Source: Syntrophomonas sp.
GTDB taxonomy: Bacteria; Bacillota; Syntrophomonadia; Syntrophomonadales; Syntrophomonadaceae
Assembly (NCBI GenBank): GCA_016841875.1
Contig: JAENYG010000002.1
Coordinates: 116,559 to 171,233, forward strand
Reading direction: 5' to 3'
DNA: 54,675 nucleotides
Positions 1 to 7,704 of the stretch are shown in pieces. Under the pieces are notes generated by a model, which did no database searches, was not told the DNA's origin, and was given only the letters and a program-made list of their open reading frames with translations. The translations under genes were made by a program, and so were the position numbers. Position 1 is the stretch's first letter; each line of letters begins with the position of its first letter.

Positions 1-330
1 GGGTTAAGGTCAGGGGCGGCTTAGGTTTGGCTGACGCCAAACGGGAAACACGAGGTACAGTCCCTCGGTTTCGCTGCCGCGCAACAGAAGGTACAGTCCC
101 TGATGTTTCCCAGCACGTGACGCAGGACAGATGGGACAGTCCCCCAGTTTCCTAGGCGTGACATGAGGGACAGGGTTAAGGTCAGGGGCGGCTTAGGTTT
201 GGCTGACGCCAAACGGGAAACACGAGGGACAGTCCCTCGGTTTCGCTGCCGCGCAACAGAAGGTACAAGTCCCTGATGTTTCCCAGCGCGTGACACAGGA
301 CAGAGGGGACAGTCCCCCAGTTTCCCAGCC
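1..330. repeat. 172-bp tandem duplication of GC-rich palindromic repeat
   Basis: The block starting at 1 recurs at 173 with few changes (period 172). Each copy holds the hairpin GTTTGGC-TGAC-GCCAAAC (25-42 and 197-214) followed by short palindromes such as GAGGGACAGTCCCTC. The same hairpin and the GGGGACAGTCCCCCAGTTTCC-type tail recur near 9.65 kb, so this is a dispersed family. No credible gene lies here; the minus-strand open frame across it is low-complexity and repeat-derived. Confidence 0.8.
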
Positions 331-336
331 GGTTTC

Positions 337-1182
337 CTATCCTGCAAACAGGGGCCGCTTATTTTCGAGAATGTTTTTAAAGCGTTTTTCAATGCTCGTA
401 TTGTCTGAGCTGGTCCGTATATAGAAGAGGTCTTTCTCTAAGGCATCAAAAACCATATCTATGGCTTCATCCAATTCAATACCATTAGGTACGGCATATA
501 GCATCAAACCCTGTTTTTTCTTATAATCATCGGTCTGGTAATAGGGATCGTCTGGGCTATTACTAAGTTCAGCAGGACGATTGCGTCCAGCCTCATGTAA
601 ATTAGTTTTAACAAATGCCGGGCAAAACACAAAAGCCTTAATTTTGCTTTGTATTTGTTGCAGTTGCAGTTCCAGAGCCTCGGTTATAGTTACTACGGCG
701 TGTTTGCTACTCAGGTAAAGGGGTGAGTTATGGCCTGAAACCAACCCGGCCTGAGATGACGTATTTATGATAATTGATTCTTGCTCCTGTTTAAGCATTT
801 CTGGAATAAAGCATTTAATACCATGGATAATGCCAAAAACATTAACGCCATATACCCAGTTCCAGTCATTCATGGAAACCCGCCAGACGCTGCCCGAGAT
901 CTCTACCCCAGCATTATTGAAGAATAGAGCCACATCAGAATAAGTGGCAAAAGTTTTATCCGCAAATGCCTGCATATCTTCATATTTGGAGACATCTACT
1001 ACCGAGGTGAAGAAATCTGCTCCCATTTCTTTAAGTTCGGCTTCGAAGGCAGCCAGAGCACGGGCATCGATGTCTGCCAGGGCCAGTTTAGCCCCTAATC
1101 CATGACATCTTTTGGCCATTTCTTTGCCAAACCCGCTGGCTGCTCCAGTTATAGCTACAGCTCTTCCTTTAAAATTGATCAT
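337..1182 (-). CDS. SDR family NAD(P)-dependent oxidoreductase (copy 1)
   Basis: Classical short-chain dehydrogenase of 281 residues. Visible: cofactor motif TGAASGFG (12-19), NNAG (89-92), and the catalytic set Ser142/143, Tyr156, Lys160 in YLSSK. It would interconvert a hydroxyl and a keto group with NAD(P)H; the substrate is not evident. It is the last gene of the minus-strand set after an acyl-CoA dehydrogenase and a second SDR, so an acyl-CoA or alcohol intermediate is a reasonable inference. It shares with the second SDR an unusual C-terminal stretch (RPAELSNSPDDPYY here, RPQELKNDPNDAYY there), indicating tandem duplication. A Shine-Dalgarno (GGGAGG) lies just upstream of the ATG. Confidence 0.9.
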   Translation of the reverse strand: MINFKGRAVAITGAASGFGKEMAKRCHGLGAKLALADIDARALAAFEAELKEMGADFFTSVVDVSKYEDMQAFADKTFATYSDVALFFNNAGVEISGSVWRVSMNDWNWVYGVNVFGIIHGIKCFIPEMLKQEQESIIINTSSQAGLVSGHNSPLYLSSKHAVVTITEALELQLQQIQSKIKAFVFCPAFVKTNLHEAGRNRPAELSNSPDDPYYQTDDYKKKQGLMLYAVPNGIELDEAIDMVFDALEKDLFYIRTSSDNTSIEKRFKNILENKRPLFAG

Positions 1183-1251
1183 TGTTCTTTCCTCCCTTAT
1201 AATGACTATTAATTAATTTGATCTACATTAACTCTTATAATACGTGTTATT

Positions 1252-1310
1252 AAATCAGGCCGGCCCTATAGGCCTAGGCATTTATGCTCCTCCCAGGCCG
1301 GGCCTGATTT
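1252..1310. other. Inverted repeat between the two SDR genes
   Basis: AAATCAGGCCGGCC (1252-1265) pairs with GGCCGGGCCTGATTT (1296-1310), giving a GC-rich stem of about 14 bp in the gap between the two minus-strand SDR genes. No T-run follows on the minus strand, so it may be an RNA processing or stabilising hairpin rather than a full intrinsic terminator. Confidence 0.5.
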
Positions 1311-1324
1311 AACTAAGGAAATGT

Positions 1325-2158
1325 TTATTCAGGTATGGCATCCAGGATCGATTTAAATCGGGCTTCAATCAAAGGCCTATACTCAGGATGGGTCAGGATA
1401 TGCAGCTTATCAGCTTCAATGCCTTTGAAAAGCCTGTTTATAGCTTCAGGAAGCTGGATGCCGCCCAGGACTTGTTCCGCCATACGTTGTGTTTTGGCAG
1501 CAAAGTCAGGGCTATTATAGTAGGCATCGTTAGGATCATTCTTAAGTTCTTGTGGACGGTGGAGTTCCGAATTGTGCAAATTTGTTACAATAAAACCTGG
1601 GCAATAAACGGAGGCCTTTACCTTGGTTTCTTGGTCCTGCAACTGTCTGGCCAATACCTCGGTTAAAGCTACCGCTGCGTGCTTAGTGGCGATATAATTG
1701 GGTGAATTGGGACTGGTAATCAGTCCGCCTATTGAAGCCGTGTTAATAATACGGCAATCCTTGTCTTGAGATATCATAAAGGGAATAAAGGCTTTTACTC
1801 CATGGAACAGGCCCATCACATTGACTTCAAGTCCCCATTTCCAATCTTCTTCAGACATCGACCAGATGGTACCGACTACTGCCACTCCGGCATTATTAAA
1901 GAACAGGTCTACTGCACCATAATGTTCAATGGTTTTTTTCGCAAAGGCGTCAAATTCATCAAATTTGCGGACATCAAAACTACTGGAGATGACTTCCGCA
2001 CCGGTGGATTTGAGGTCCTTTTCAATTTCGGCTAAATTGGCTGCATCTATATCCCCGATGGAAAGTTTCATTCCTTTAATTGCACATTGCCTGGCTAATT
2101 CTCTCCCTATTCCGTTAGCAGCACCTGTAATAACAGCAACTTTTCCGGTATAATCCAT
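1325..2158 (-). CDS. SDR family NAD(P)-dependent oxidoreductase (copy 2)
   Basis: Classical SDR of 277 residues with TGAANGIG (11-18), NNAG (88-91), Ser142, and Tyr155/Lys159 in YIATK. Full length for the family. It lies 56 bp downstream of the acyl-CoA dehydrogenase on the same strand and is probably cotranscribed with it. It is clearly a paralogue of the neighbouring 281-residue SDR, with the same family-specific C-terminal signature. Substrate is unknown; a hydroxyacyl or alcohol substrate is inferred from context only. The start follows a Shine-Dalgarno GAAAGGAGTGA. Confidence 0.9.
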   Translation of the reverse strand: MDYTGKVAVITGAANGIGRELARQCAIKGMKLSIGDIDAANLAEIEKDLKSTGAEVISSSFDVRKFDEFDAFAKKTIEHYGAVDLFFNNAGVAVVGTIWSMSEEDWKWGLEVNVMGLFHGVKAFIPFMISQDKDCRIINTASIGGLITSPNSPNYIATKHAAVALTEVLARQLQDQETKVKASVYCPGFIVTNLHNSELHRPQELKNDPNDAYYNSPDFAAKTQRMAEQVLGGIQLPEAINRLFKGIEADKLHILTHPEYRPLIEARFKSILDAIPE

Positions 2159-2214
2159 TAATCGTCACTCCTTTCATGGTTATATTTCTGGTATATAGTT
2201 AATGAGAATTAGAC

Positions 2215-3399
2215 TTATTTCGGTGCTTGCCTGACTATATATTCCATATTATTGTCTTTGAACATGTTGATTTGATCGAAAAGCACCTCGATTGCGCCGC
2301 CAGCGATCCCCAGCAGCCTGGCATCACGCAGATAGCGTTCCACGCCGGTTTCTCTCACCACACCTAAGCCGCCGAAAACCTGTACTGCCTCATTGGCACA
2401 CAGCATGGACGTTTCATATCCCTTGGCTTTGCACATCCGCGCCAGAGCCAGGGGATAGGTGCCGGTGTCTCTAATGGCCGCCGTGTTATAGGCCAGTGCC
2501 CGCAGACATTCTATCTCTGTAGCCATGCGCGCGAATTTATGCCTGATTACCTGATACGCATCGTACAGAGACTTGCCTTGCTGGATTCTCTCTTTGGTAT
2601 ATTTTAAGGCCAGGTCATAGCAAGCTTCGGCTATACCCAGACCAGAAGCCCCGCAAGACATGTATTCATCGCAGGCGCTGAGAGCGAAGGCGCCAACACT
2701 TTCATGCAATGGCCCCAGGATGTTTTCCTTGGGTACCCGGCAGTTTTTGAAATATACCGGACCAGTATTGGAGCCGTGCCACCCCAGCTTGTTCTCGATT
2801 TTACCGAGTTCCAGGCCCGGGTTTCCTTTTTCTACAATGAACATGCTGAAGCCTTTACGAGTGATGTGGTCATAATGATCAGCAGTTCTGGCCGTCACAA
2901 TGTAAGTATCTGCCACGTCTATGTTCGTTATAAATATTTTGCTGCCGTTAATGACCCACTCATCACCATCCAGAACTGCTCGGCTCTGGAATTCGCCCAT
3001 GTTAAAGCAGCCAGCCGCCTCGGTAGAAGCTAAGGCCAAAATCTGTTCTCCTTTGACTGCCGGAGTGAGGTATTTCTGCTTTTGTTCCGGAGTCCCCAGG
3101 AGGTTCAGAACTCCTCCCGCCAGGGAGCTATGGGCACCAATAGTAATGTTTAAAGTGGGGGAACCTTTGGACAGCTCTTCGGTTATCAGCATCTTGGTTA
3201 TCCAATCGCCACCTAGTCCGCCGTACTCTTCAGGATAAACAACGCCGATCAATCCCAGTTCGCCAGCTCTCCTGAACAGATGGAGCGGATATTCGTCTTT
3301 CATGTCCAGTTCCAGGCTAACCGGCAGCACTTCTTGTTCCACAAATTCTCTGGCCACATTACGCATCAATTCACGCTCTTCGTTCATAAACCACATCAT
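2215..3399 (-). CDS. Acyl-CoA dehydrogenase
   Basis: FAD-dependent acyl-CoA dehydrogenase of 394 residues, full length. It forms the trans-2-enoyl-CoA and passes electrons to an electron-transfer flavoprotein, which is encoded divergently next door. Visible: the FAD/substrate region LALASTEAAGCFNMG (121-135), and C-terminal CANEAVQVFGGLGVVRE and RYLRDARLLGIAGGAIEVL. The usual catalytic Glu of short/medium-chain enzymes (the E of YEGT) is replaced here by Gly in GIAGG (364-368). A Glu at 245 (ACDEYMSCGASGLG) aligns with the isovaleryl-CoA dehydrogenase-type base instead. First gene of the minus-strand set; a sigma-54 site lies about 200 bp upstream. Start chosen by GGGAGG seven bases before ATG. 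Confidence 0.93.
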   Translation of the reverse strand: MMWFMNEERELMRNVAREFVEQEVLPVSLELDMKDEYPLHLFRRAGELGLIGVVYPEEYGGLGGDWITKMLITEELSKGSPTLNITIGAHSSLAGGVLNLLGTPEQKQKYLTPAVKGEQILALASTEAAGCFNMGEFQSRAVLDGDEWVINGSKIFITNIDVADTYIVTARTADHYDHITRKGFSMFIVEKGNPGLELGKIENKLGWHGSNTGPVYFKNCRVPKENILGPLHESVGAFALSACDEYMSCGASGLGIAEACYDLALKYTKERIQQGKSLYDAYQVIRHKFARMATEIECLRALAYNTAAIRDTGTYPLALARMCKAKGYETSMLCANEAVQVFGGLGVVRETGVERYLRDARLLGIAGGAIEVLFDQINMFKDNNMEYIVRQAPK

Positions 3400-3598
3400 A
3401 TTGTTACCTCCCTAAAATTAATCTTATAATCCACCTGCAAAGATTGACTTTTCATCTTTTCAATATATTAGGATCATCCCTCCTATCGATGGGGAATTTT
3501 AATAGGAGCCCAAAGGTTTATCCGGGGTAATGCTATAAAGTTGGAATCAGATAATATAGCCAATTGATCGAACGCTTGCTCCCTAATTAGGTTCATAA

Positions 3599-3614
3599 TG
3601 CAATTACTATGCCA
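3599..3614 (-). promoter_or_regulatory. Sigma-54 (-24/-12) promoter for the acyl-CoA dehydrogenase/SDR genes
   Basis: On the minus strand the sequence reads TGGCAT-AGTAA-TTGCA, with GG and GC at the exact spacing of the sigma-54 consensus (TGGCAC-N5-TTGCW). Transcription would start near 3587, leaving a 5' leader of roughly 190 nt before the acyl-CoA dehydrogenase. A matching site faces the other way at 3921-3936. Confidence 0.75.
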
Positions 3615-3797
3615 GGGAATACCGGGGTGATTGTCCGCCCCCAAGACTTCTGTGTAATATTCCGCTATTTAGCATGTTAGGCAAGCAAATATTCTCTCTC
3701 TGGCACCATTCAGGCTGGATAAGCGGGTAATAATAGGTATCTTTTGCTTTTAAGGGCAGGGGAGGAGGGCCAAGGATAGTACAACGTCCAAAAAGCG

Positions 3798-3870
3798 GAT
3801 TGTTTATTGAAAAACCATTAAGTCAGCACTGCTGCATAATAATTATACAGTGTGTATTAAGTAAACAATC
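3798..3870. promoter_or_regulatory. Candidate upstream activator half-sites
   Basis: GATTGTTTA (3798-3806) and its exact inverse TAAACAATC (3862-3870) lie between the two divergent sigma-54 sites, 50-125 bp upstream of the plus-strand one. This is a position where an enhancer-binding protein such as the one encoded at 7705-9615 could bind. The assignment is inference; only the inverted repeat is seen. Confidence 0.3.
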
Positions 3871-3920
3871 ATTTGCAGTTTAAAGCTGGTCCATATGGCG
3901 ATTCTTTTTGGGAAAAGCTT

Positions 3921-3936
3921 TGGCATAGATTTTGCA
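3921..3936 (+). promoter_or_regulatory. Sigma-54 (-24/-12) promoter for etfB-etfA-fixC-fixX
   Basis: TGGCAT-AGATT-TTGCA matches the sigma-54 consensus at all key positions. It is nearly identical to the divergent site at 3599-3614 (shared TGGCATAG...TTGCA). The predicted start near 3948 leaves about 65 nt of leader to the etfB ATG at 4014. Confidence 0.8.
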
Positions 3937-4013
3937 ATTTTAAATAGAAAACTTGATGAAAGGCTGGTATAGCCCTTTCATATGTCCATAAATCATGAAA
4001 ATGGAGGTACACA

Positions 4014-4790
4014 ATGGCAAAGATTATCGCATGTTACAAATGGGTAGCAGATGAAGCAGACCTGAGGATAAATGCGGATATGTCTGTTGATCTTAGTAAA
4101 GCTAAAGGAAAAATCAGCGATTATGACAAAAACGCCATCGAAGCAGCTGTACAGGTTGCCAAAGGTACGGGAGACACAGCCGTGACTTTGACTTTTGGCA
4201 GCGGGAAAGCTAAACAGTCTTTGAAAGATGCATTATCGCGGGGACCAGCAGAAGGATTCTGGATCAACAGTGGAAGCGCAGAAAAAGCAGATGGGGCTGC
4301 AAGTTCTAAAGTGTTGGCCGCAGCCATTAAAGAAATGGGAGATTACAAGCTTATCCTGTGTGCTGAAGGTGCCAGTGATACTTTTGCTCGTCAAGTTGGG
4401 CCGGGTATTGCCGCCAGACTTGACATTCCCTGTGTCTCATCGGCAACCGGATTCGAAGTAAATGGGAACACAGTTACGGTAAGCAGAAAACTCGAAGATT
4501 GTGTTGAAGTGGTGGCAGCTGATCTCCCGGTGGTAGTGTGCGTTCTTCCGGAAATCAACCAGCCTCCTATTCCGGGCCTTAAAGCTGTCTTGGATGCTGG
4601 TAAGAAACCCACCCGGGAATTGAGATTAGAAGATTTAGGCCTTTCAGAAACTGATCTGGCCGCTAAGACAGAACTCCAGGGTTTTGAGGCTTATGTGATG
4701 AATCGGAAAAATGTCATTCTGAGTGGTGATAGTGCCGCTGATAAGGTCAAGGAACTGGTGGCCAACTTAAAGAAAGAAGGGATTATTTAA
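4014..4790 (+). CDS. etfB: Electron transfer flavoprotein beta subunit (FixA-like)
   Basis: EtfB/FixA-family protein of 258 residues. It opens with MAKIIACYKWVADEADLRI, carries the family's YDKNAIEAAVQ segment (residues 38-48), and keeps the long C-terminal arm that wraps EtfA. It pairs with the product of the next gene to take electrons from the acyl-CoA dehydrogenase. Presence of FixC and FixX partners downstream points to the EtfABCX type, known in other bacteria to bifurcate electrons between a quinone and ferredoxin. The stop TAA overlaps the etfA ATG by one base, so translation is coupled. Start follows GGAGG in atggaggtacacaATG, behind a sigma-54 promoter. Confidence 0.93.
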   Translation: MAKIIACYKWVADEADLRINADMSVDLSKAKGKISDYDKNAIEAAVQVAKGTGDTAVTLTFGSGKAKQSLKDALSRGPAEGFWINSGSAEKADGAASSKVLAAAIKEMGDYKLILCAEGASDTFARQVGPGIAARLDIPCVSSATGFEVNGNTVTVSRKLEDCVEVVAADLPVVVCVLPEINQPPIPGLKAVLDAGKKPTRELRLEDLGLSETDLAAKTELQGFEAYVMNRKNVILSGDSAADKVKELVANLKKEGII

Positions 4791-5707
4791 TGTCAGGTAT
4801 ATACGTCTACTCAGATAATTTTGGATTAAGTGCTGCCCTCTTAAGCCTGGCTGCCCAATCCGGTGAAGAAGTCTGTGCCATTACCTTGGACCAGGATCAA
4901 GCTGATGAATTGGTCAATTACGGAGCAGATAGATTGTTAGTCTTAAAGGGTGACAGCCCCCGGCCGGAAAGCTATGCCAAAGTCATAGCCGAGTTGCTGA
5001 AAAAGGAAAACGCGGAGCTTTTTCTAGTTGGTTCTACTGCCCGAGGAAGAGAGCTAGCGGCTAAAACGGCGGGATATCTTGATTGTGGAATGGTAAGCGA
5101 TGCAGCCTCATTGGTATTTGAAGTTGGAAAGATCGTTACTACCCGCCTGATGTATGGTGGATCGGTAGTGCAGACAGAAATCATTAACAGCCTGACTGTG
5201 GTGACCGTACCAGTAGGCAAGTTTGAAGCCGCAAAAAACGAGAGCAAAAAGGGTGTCATTTCTTCACTGGAAGTCAAGGCAGATCAGAGAGTAAACATTA
5301 TCGAAACCTCGCCCATAAAGAAGGAGGGCATTGACCTGGCAGCAGCCGATAAAGTGGTTTGTATCGGTATGGGCTTGGATAAACCGGAAGATATACAAAT
5401 AGCCCAGGATCTAGCCCAGGTGCTGGGAGCAGAAATCGGATGCACCAGGGGTATAGCTGAGGAACGGCACTGGCTCCCGGTTCAATCCTATATTGGCATA
5501 TCCGGGGCCAACGTAAAACCTTCTCTCTATATCTCTATGGGCGTATCTGGACAGGTCCAGCATGTGGTTGGAATCAGAGATTCCAGGATCATCGCGGCCG
5601 TGGATTCCAACGATAAAGCTCCTATTTTTAAAGCAGCGGATTATGGGATAGTTGGCGACCTGTATGAGATCATTCCCCTTCTTACCGAGGCGCTGAGAAA
5701 TGCCTGA
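4790..5707 (+). CDS. etfA: Electron transfer flavoprotein alpha subunit (FixB-like)
   Basis: EtfA/FixB-family protein of 305 residues. The C-terminal FAD-binding half is clear: CTRGIAEERHWLP (about 220-232), GVSGQVQHVVGI (about 252-263) and the signature SNDKAPIFKAADYGIVGD (about 272-289). With etfB it forms the flavoprotein that accepts acyl-CoA dehydrogenase electrons. It starts inside the etfB stop codon (TAATG) and is followed 55 bp later by fixC. Length is normal for the family. Confidence 0.93.
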   Translation: MSGIYVYSDNFGLSAALLSLAAQSGEEVCAITLDQDQADELVNYGADRLLVLKGDSPRPESYAKVIAELLKKENAELFLVGSTARGRELAAKTAGYLDCGMVSDAASLVFEVGKIVTTRLMYGGSVVQTEIINSLTVVTVPVGKFEAAKNESKKGVISSLEVKADQRVNIIETSPIKKEGIDLAAADKVVCIGMGLDKPEDIQIAQDLAQVLGAEIGCTRGIAEERHWLPVQSYIGISGANVKPSLYISMGVSGQVQHVVGIRDSRIIAAVDSNDKAPIFKAADYGIVGDLYEIIPLLTEALRNA

Positions 5708-5762
5708 ATGCATTTTTAATGTACCTGGAAAAACAAGAATTAAGTAAAAGGTGGTGTGGACC

Positions 5763-7055
5763 ATGGGTGAAGAAGACAAATTTGACGCTATAGTGATTGG
5801 AGCTGGACCTGCTGGGCTGGCTTGTGCAATCGTGCTGGCCAGAGCCGGAAAAACAGTATTGGTAATTGAGCGAGGTGATACGCCGGGTGCCAAGAACGTT
5901 ACCGGGGGCAGGATTTACACCTATGCCTTAGACATGGTAGATGAAGGACTTCTGGCTGAGGCAGCTCTGGAAAGAATAGTCACTCATGAGCAGATCATGA
6001 TCTTAGATGGTGATAGGTCTATAAACATAGACTATCATGATCCATCATTTAATAATGAAGATAAATCTCCTCAATCATATACCATTCTGAGAGCTGTTTT
6101 TGATCAATGGTTGGCTGGCAAAGCTGAGGAAATGGGGGCTATGGTGGCTTGCGGCATCAAAGTGGACGGCTTGATTCAAAACGGTGAGAAAGTAGTGGGG
6201 GTAGTTGCCGGTGAAGATGAAATGTTTGCCGATATAGTCATCGCGGCTGACGGCGTCAACTCTCTCATCGCTCAAGAAGCAGGATTGATCAAGGATATAC
6301 AAGCGCATATGGTTGGAGTGGGAATCAAAGAGGTGATTGAATTACCACCTACAACCATTGAAGCCCGTTTCAATTTAAATGAAGATGAAGGCGCTGCCCG
6401 GATGATACTCGGGTGCACAGAAGGTATACATGGCGGGGGATTCCTGTACACGAATAAGGAGAGCATCTCATTAGGCTGTGTTTTTATGCCCCAGGAAATC
6501 CTCCAACATGGCAAACAGGTTCACGATATATTTCAGGAATTAAAAATGCACCCATCTATTTACCCCTTAATACAAGATGGAGAAACTGTCGAATATTCCG
6601 CCCATTTGGTCAGTGAAGCCGGTTACCGGGGAATACCGGGAAAATTGTATAAAGAAGGATTGCTGCTGGTAGGCGATAGCGCCGGGTTGGTTATCAATAC
6701 CGGTTATTCTATTAGGGGTATCGATCTGGCCCTATTAAGCGGCGCCGCTGCGGCGAAAGCCATTATTGCTGAAACTGATCCAATTAAAGTTGGTCCTGCC
6801 TACCTGGCGGAACTGGAGAAAACGCTGTTGATGCCGGCCATGAAGTCGACCGATGGTTATCACGATGTGCTGGAGATACCTCGAATATATTCAAATTATC
6901 CGCAGCTAGCCATCGGTGTAATGCAAACACTTTATACAGTAGATGGACAGATCCCTAAAAGTATAAAGAAGCAAATCATGGCGGTAGTAAAGGATAGCGG
7001 CCTTTCTGCCTGGCAATTGCTTAAAGACGGCTTAAAGGGGGTTGGATCGATATGA
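5763..7055 (+). CDS. fixC: FixC-like flavoprotein (ETF:quinone oxidoreductase type)
   Basis: FAD-dependent oxidoreductase of 430 residues with N-terminal dinucleotide fold DAIVIGAGPAGLACAIVLARAG, a NVTGGRIY segment after the second beta strand, and the ETF-QO/FixC-type GLLLVGDSAGLVINTGYSIRGIDLAL near residue 300. In EtfABCX complexes FixC takes electrons from EtfAB and, with FixX, passes them to the membrane quinone pool. I chose the ATG at 5763 rather than the GTG four codons earlier, because AAAGGTGG overlaps the latter and is well spaced for the former. Its stop overlaps the next gene's ATG (ATGA). Confidence 0.9.
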   Translation: MGEEDKFDAIVIGAGPAGLACAIVLARAGKTVLVIERGDTPGAKNVTGGRIYTYALDMVDEGLLAEAALERIVTHEQIMILDGDRSINIDYHDPSFNNEDKSPQSYTILRAVFDQWLAGKAEEMGAMVACGIKVDGLIQNGEKVVGVVAGEDEMFADIVIAADGVNSLIAQEAGLIKDIQAHMVGVGIKEVIELPPTTIEARFNLNEDEGAARMILGCTEGIHGGGFLYTNKESISLGCVFMPQEILQHGKQVHDIFQELKMHPSIYPLIQDGETVEYSAHLVSEAGYRGIPGKLYKEGLLLVGDSAGLVINTGYSIRGIDLALLSGAAAAKAIIAETDPIKVGPAYLAELEKTLLMPAMKSTDGYHDVLEIPRIYSNYPQLAIGVMQTLYTVDGQIPKSIKKQIMAVVKDSGLSAWQLLKDGLKGVGSI

Positions 7056-7345
7056 GCATCAGAATCATGGAGGCGGCTGAACTATTAAGCCTGAACAAAT
7101 TCAATGTGGATGAAGAGCAAGCCCATATTATGCTTAATAAGGATATATGCGCTAAATGCCAGGATAAACCCTGTCTTCTGGTATGCCCGGCAGTGCTATA
7201 CCGCCTGGATAAGAACGGTGCGATTACCTTTGATTATGCCGGTTGCCTGGAATGTGGTACTTGTCGTGTCATGTGCAAGAATCGTGGTATTATAAAGTGG
7301 GATTATCCACGGGGGACATTTGGGGTCAGTTTTAGGTACGGCTAG
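7052..7345 (+). CDS. fixX: FixX-like ferredoxin
   Basis: Ferredoxin-like protein of 97 residues with two cysteine groups: CAKCQDKPCLLVCP (about residues 33-46) and CLECGTCRVMC (about 65-75), followed by the family tail WDYPRGTFGVSFRYG. FixX is the iron-sulfur partner of FixC. It starts inside the fixC stop codon, completing the translationally coupled etfB-etfA-fixC-fixX set. Full length for the family. Confidence 0.92.
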   Translation: MSIRIMEAAELLSLNKFNVDEEQAHIMLNKDICAKCQDKPCLLVCPAVLYRLDKNGAITFDYAGCLECGTCRVMCKNRGIIKWDYPRGTFGVSFRYG

Positions 7346-7704
7346 TTGCCTAATGTCAAGCTGTTCAATGGACTTGGATCATTTAGCCGCCCAATGTTAA
7401 TCTTGCGCTGCATGTTTCCCCTTTCTGTTTTTGAAAGTGTATGGCTGAGACAGATTGTCTAAGTCGGTTAGGGGGGACATGGCTAAATAGCAAGAAGTAA
7501 CTCTTGTTTCAGACGATCGAAAAGTATACAATCGAAGTGAAAACAAGTAATTGAGATATTTCGAGAATCAACTATTTTCATCTGGCTGGTTAAACCCCCT
7601 TACTATTGATAATTGATTTTTGAATAGATGCTGGTGCAGATATAGTTCCAATGCTTCGAAGGATATACAGGGAAATGCGCGAAGTGGATGTGGGGTAAAA
7701 TATA
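7346..7704. other. Intergenic region between fixX and the activator gene
   Basis: About 360 bp without a gene. The only clear structure is a short palindrome AGACA-GAT-TGTCT (7448-7460), a possible protein-binding site. No convincing intrinsic terminator follows fixX, and no strong sigma-70 or sigma-54 promoter was seen before the activator gene. Confidence 0.4.

Noticed and set aside
21-392. Minus-strand frame of 123 residues over the left-edge repeats
   Set aside because: Encoded by the palindromic repeats, overlaps the SDR gene end, no ribosome site.
3701-3716. Second sigma-54-like site TGGCAC-CATTC-AGGCT on the plus strand
   Set aside because: GG/GC spacing is right but the -12 half is weak and it is 300 bp from etfB. 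The site at 3921 is better in sequence and place.
5411-5893. Minus-strand frame of 160 residues opposite etfA/fixC
   Set aside because: Shadow of two well-identified genes; no ribosome site or domain.
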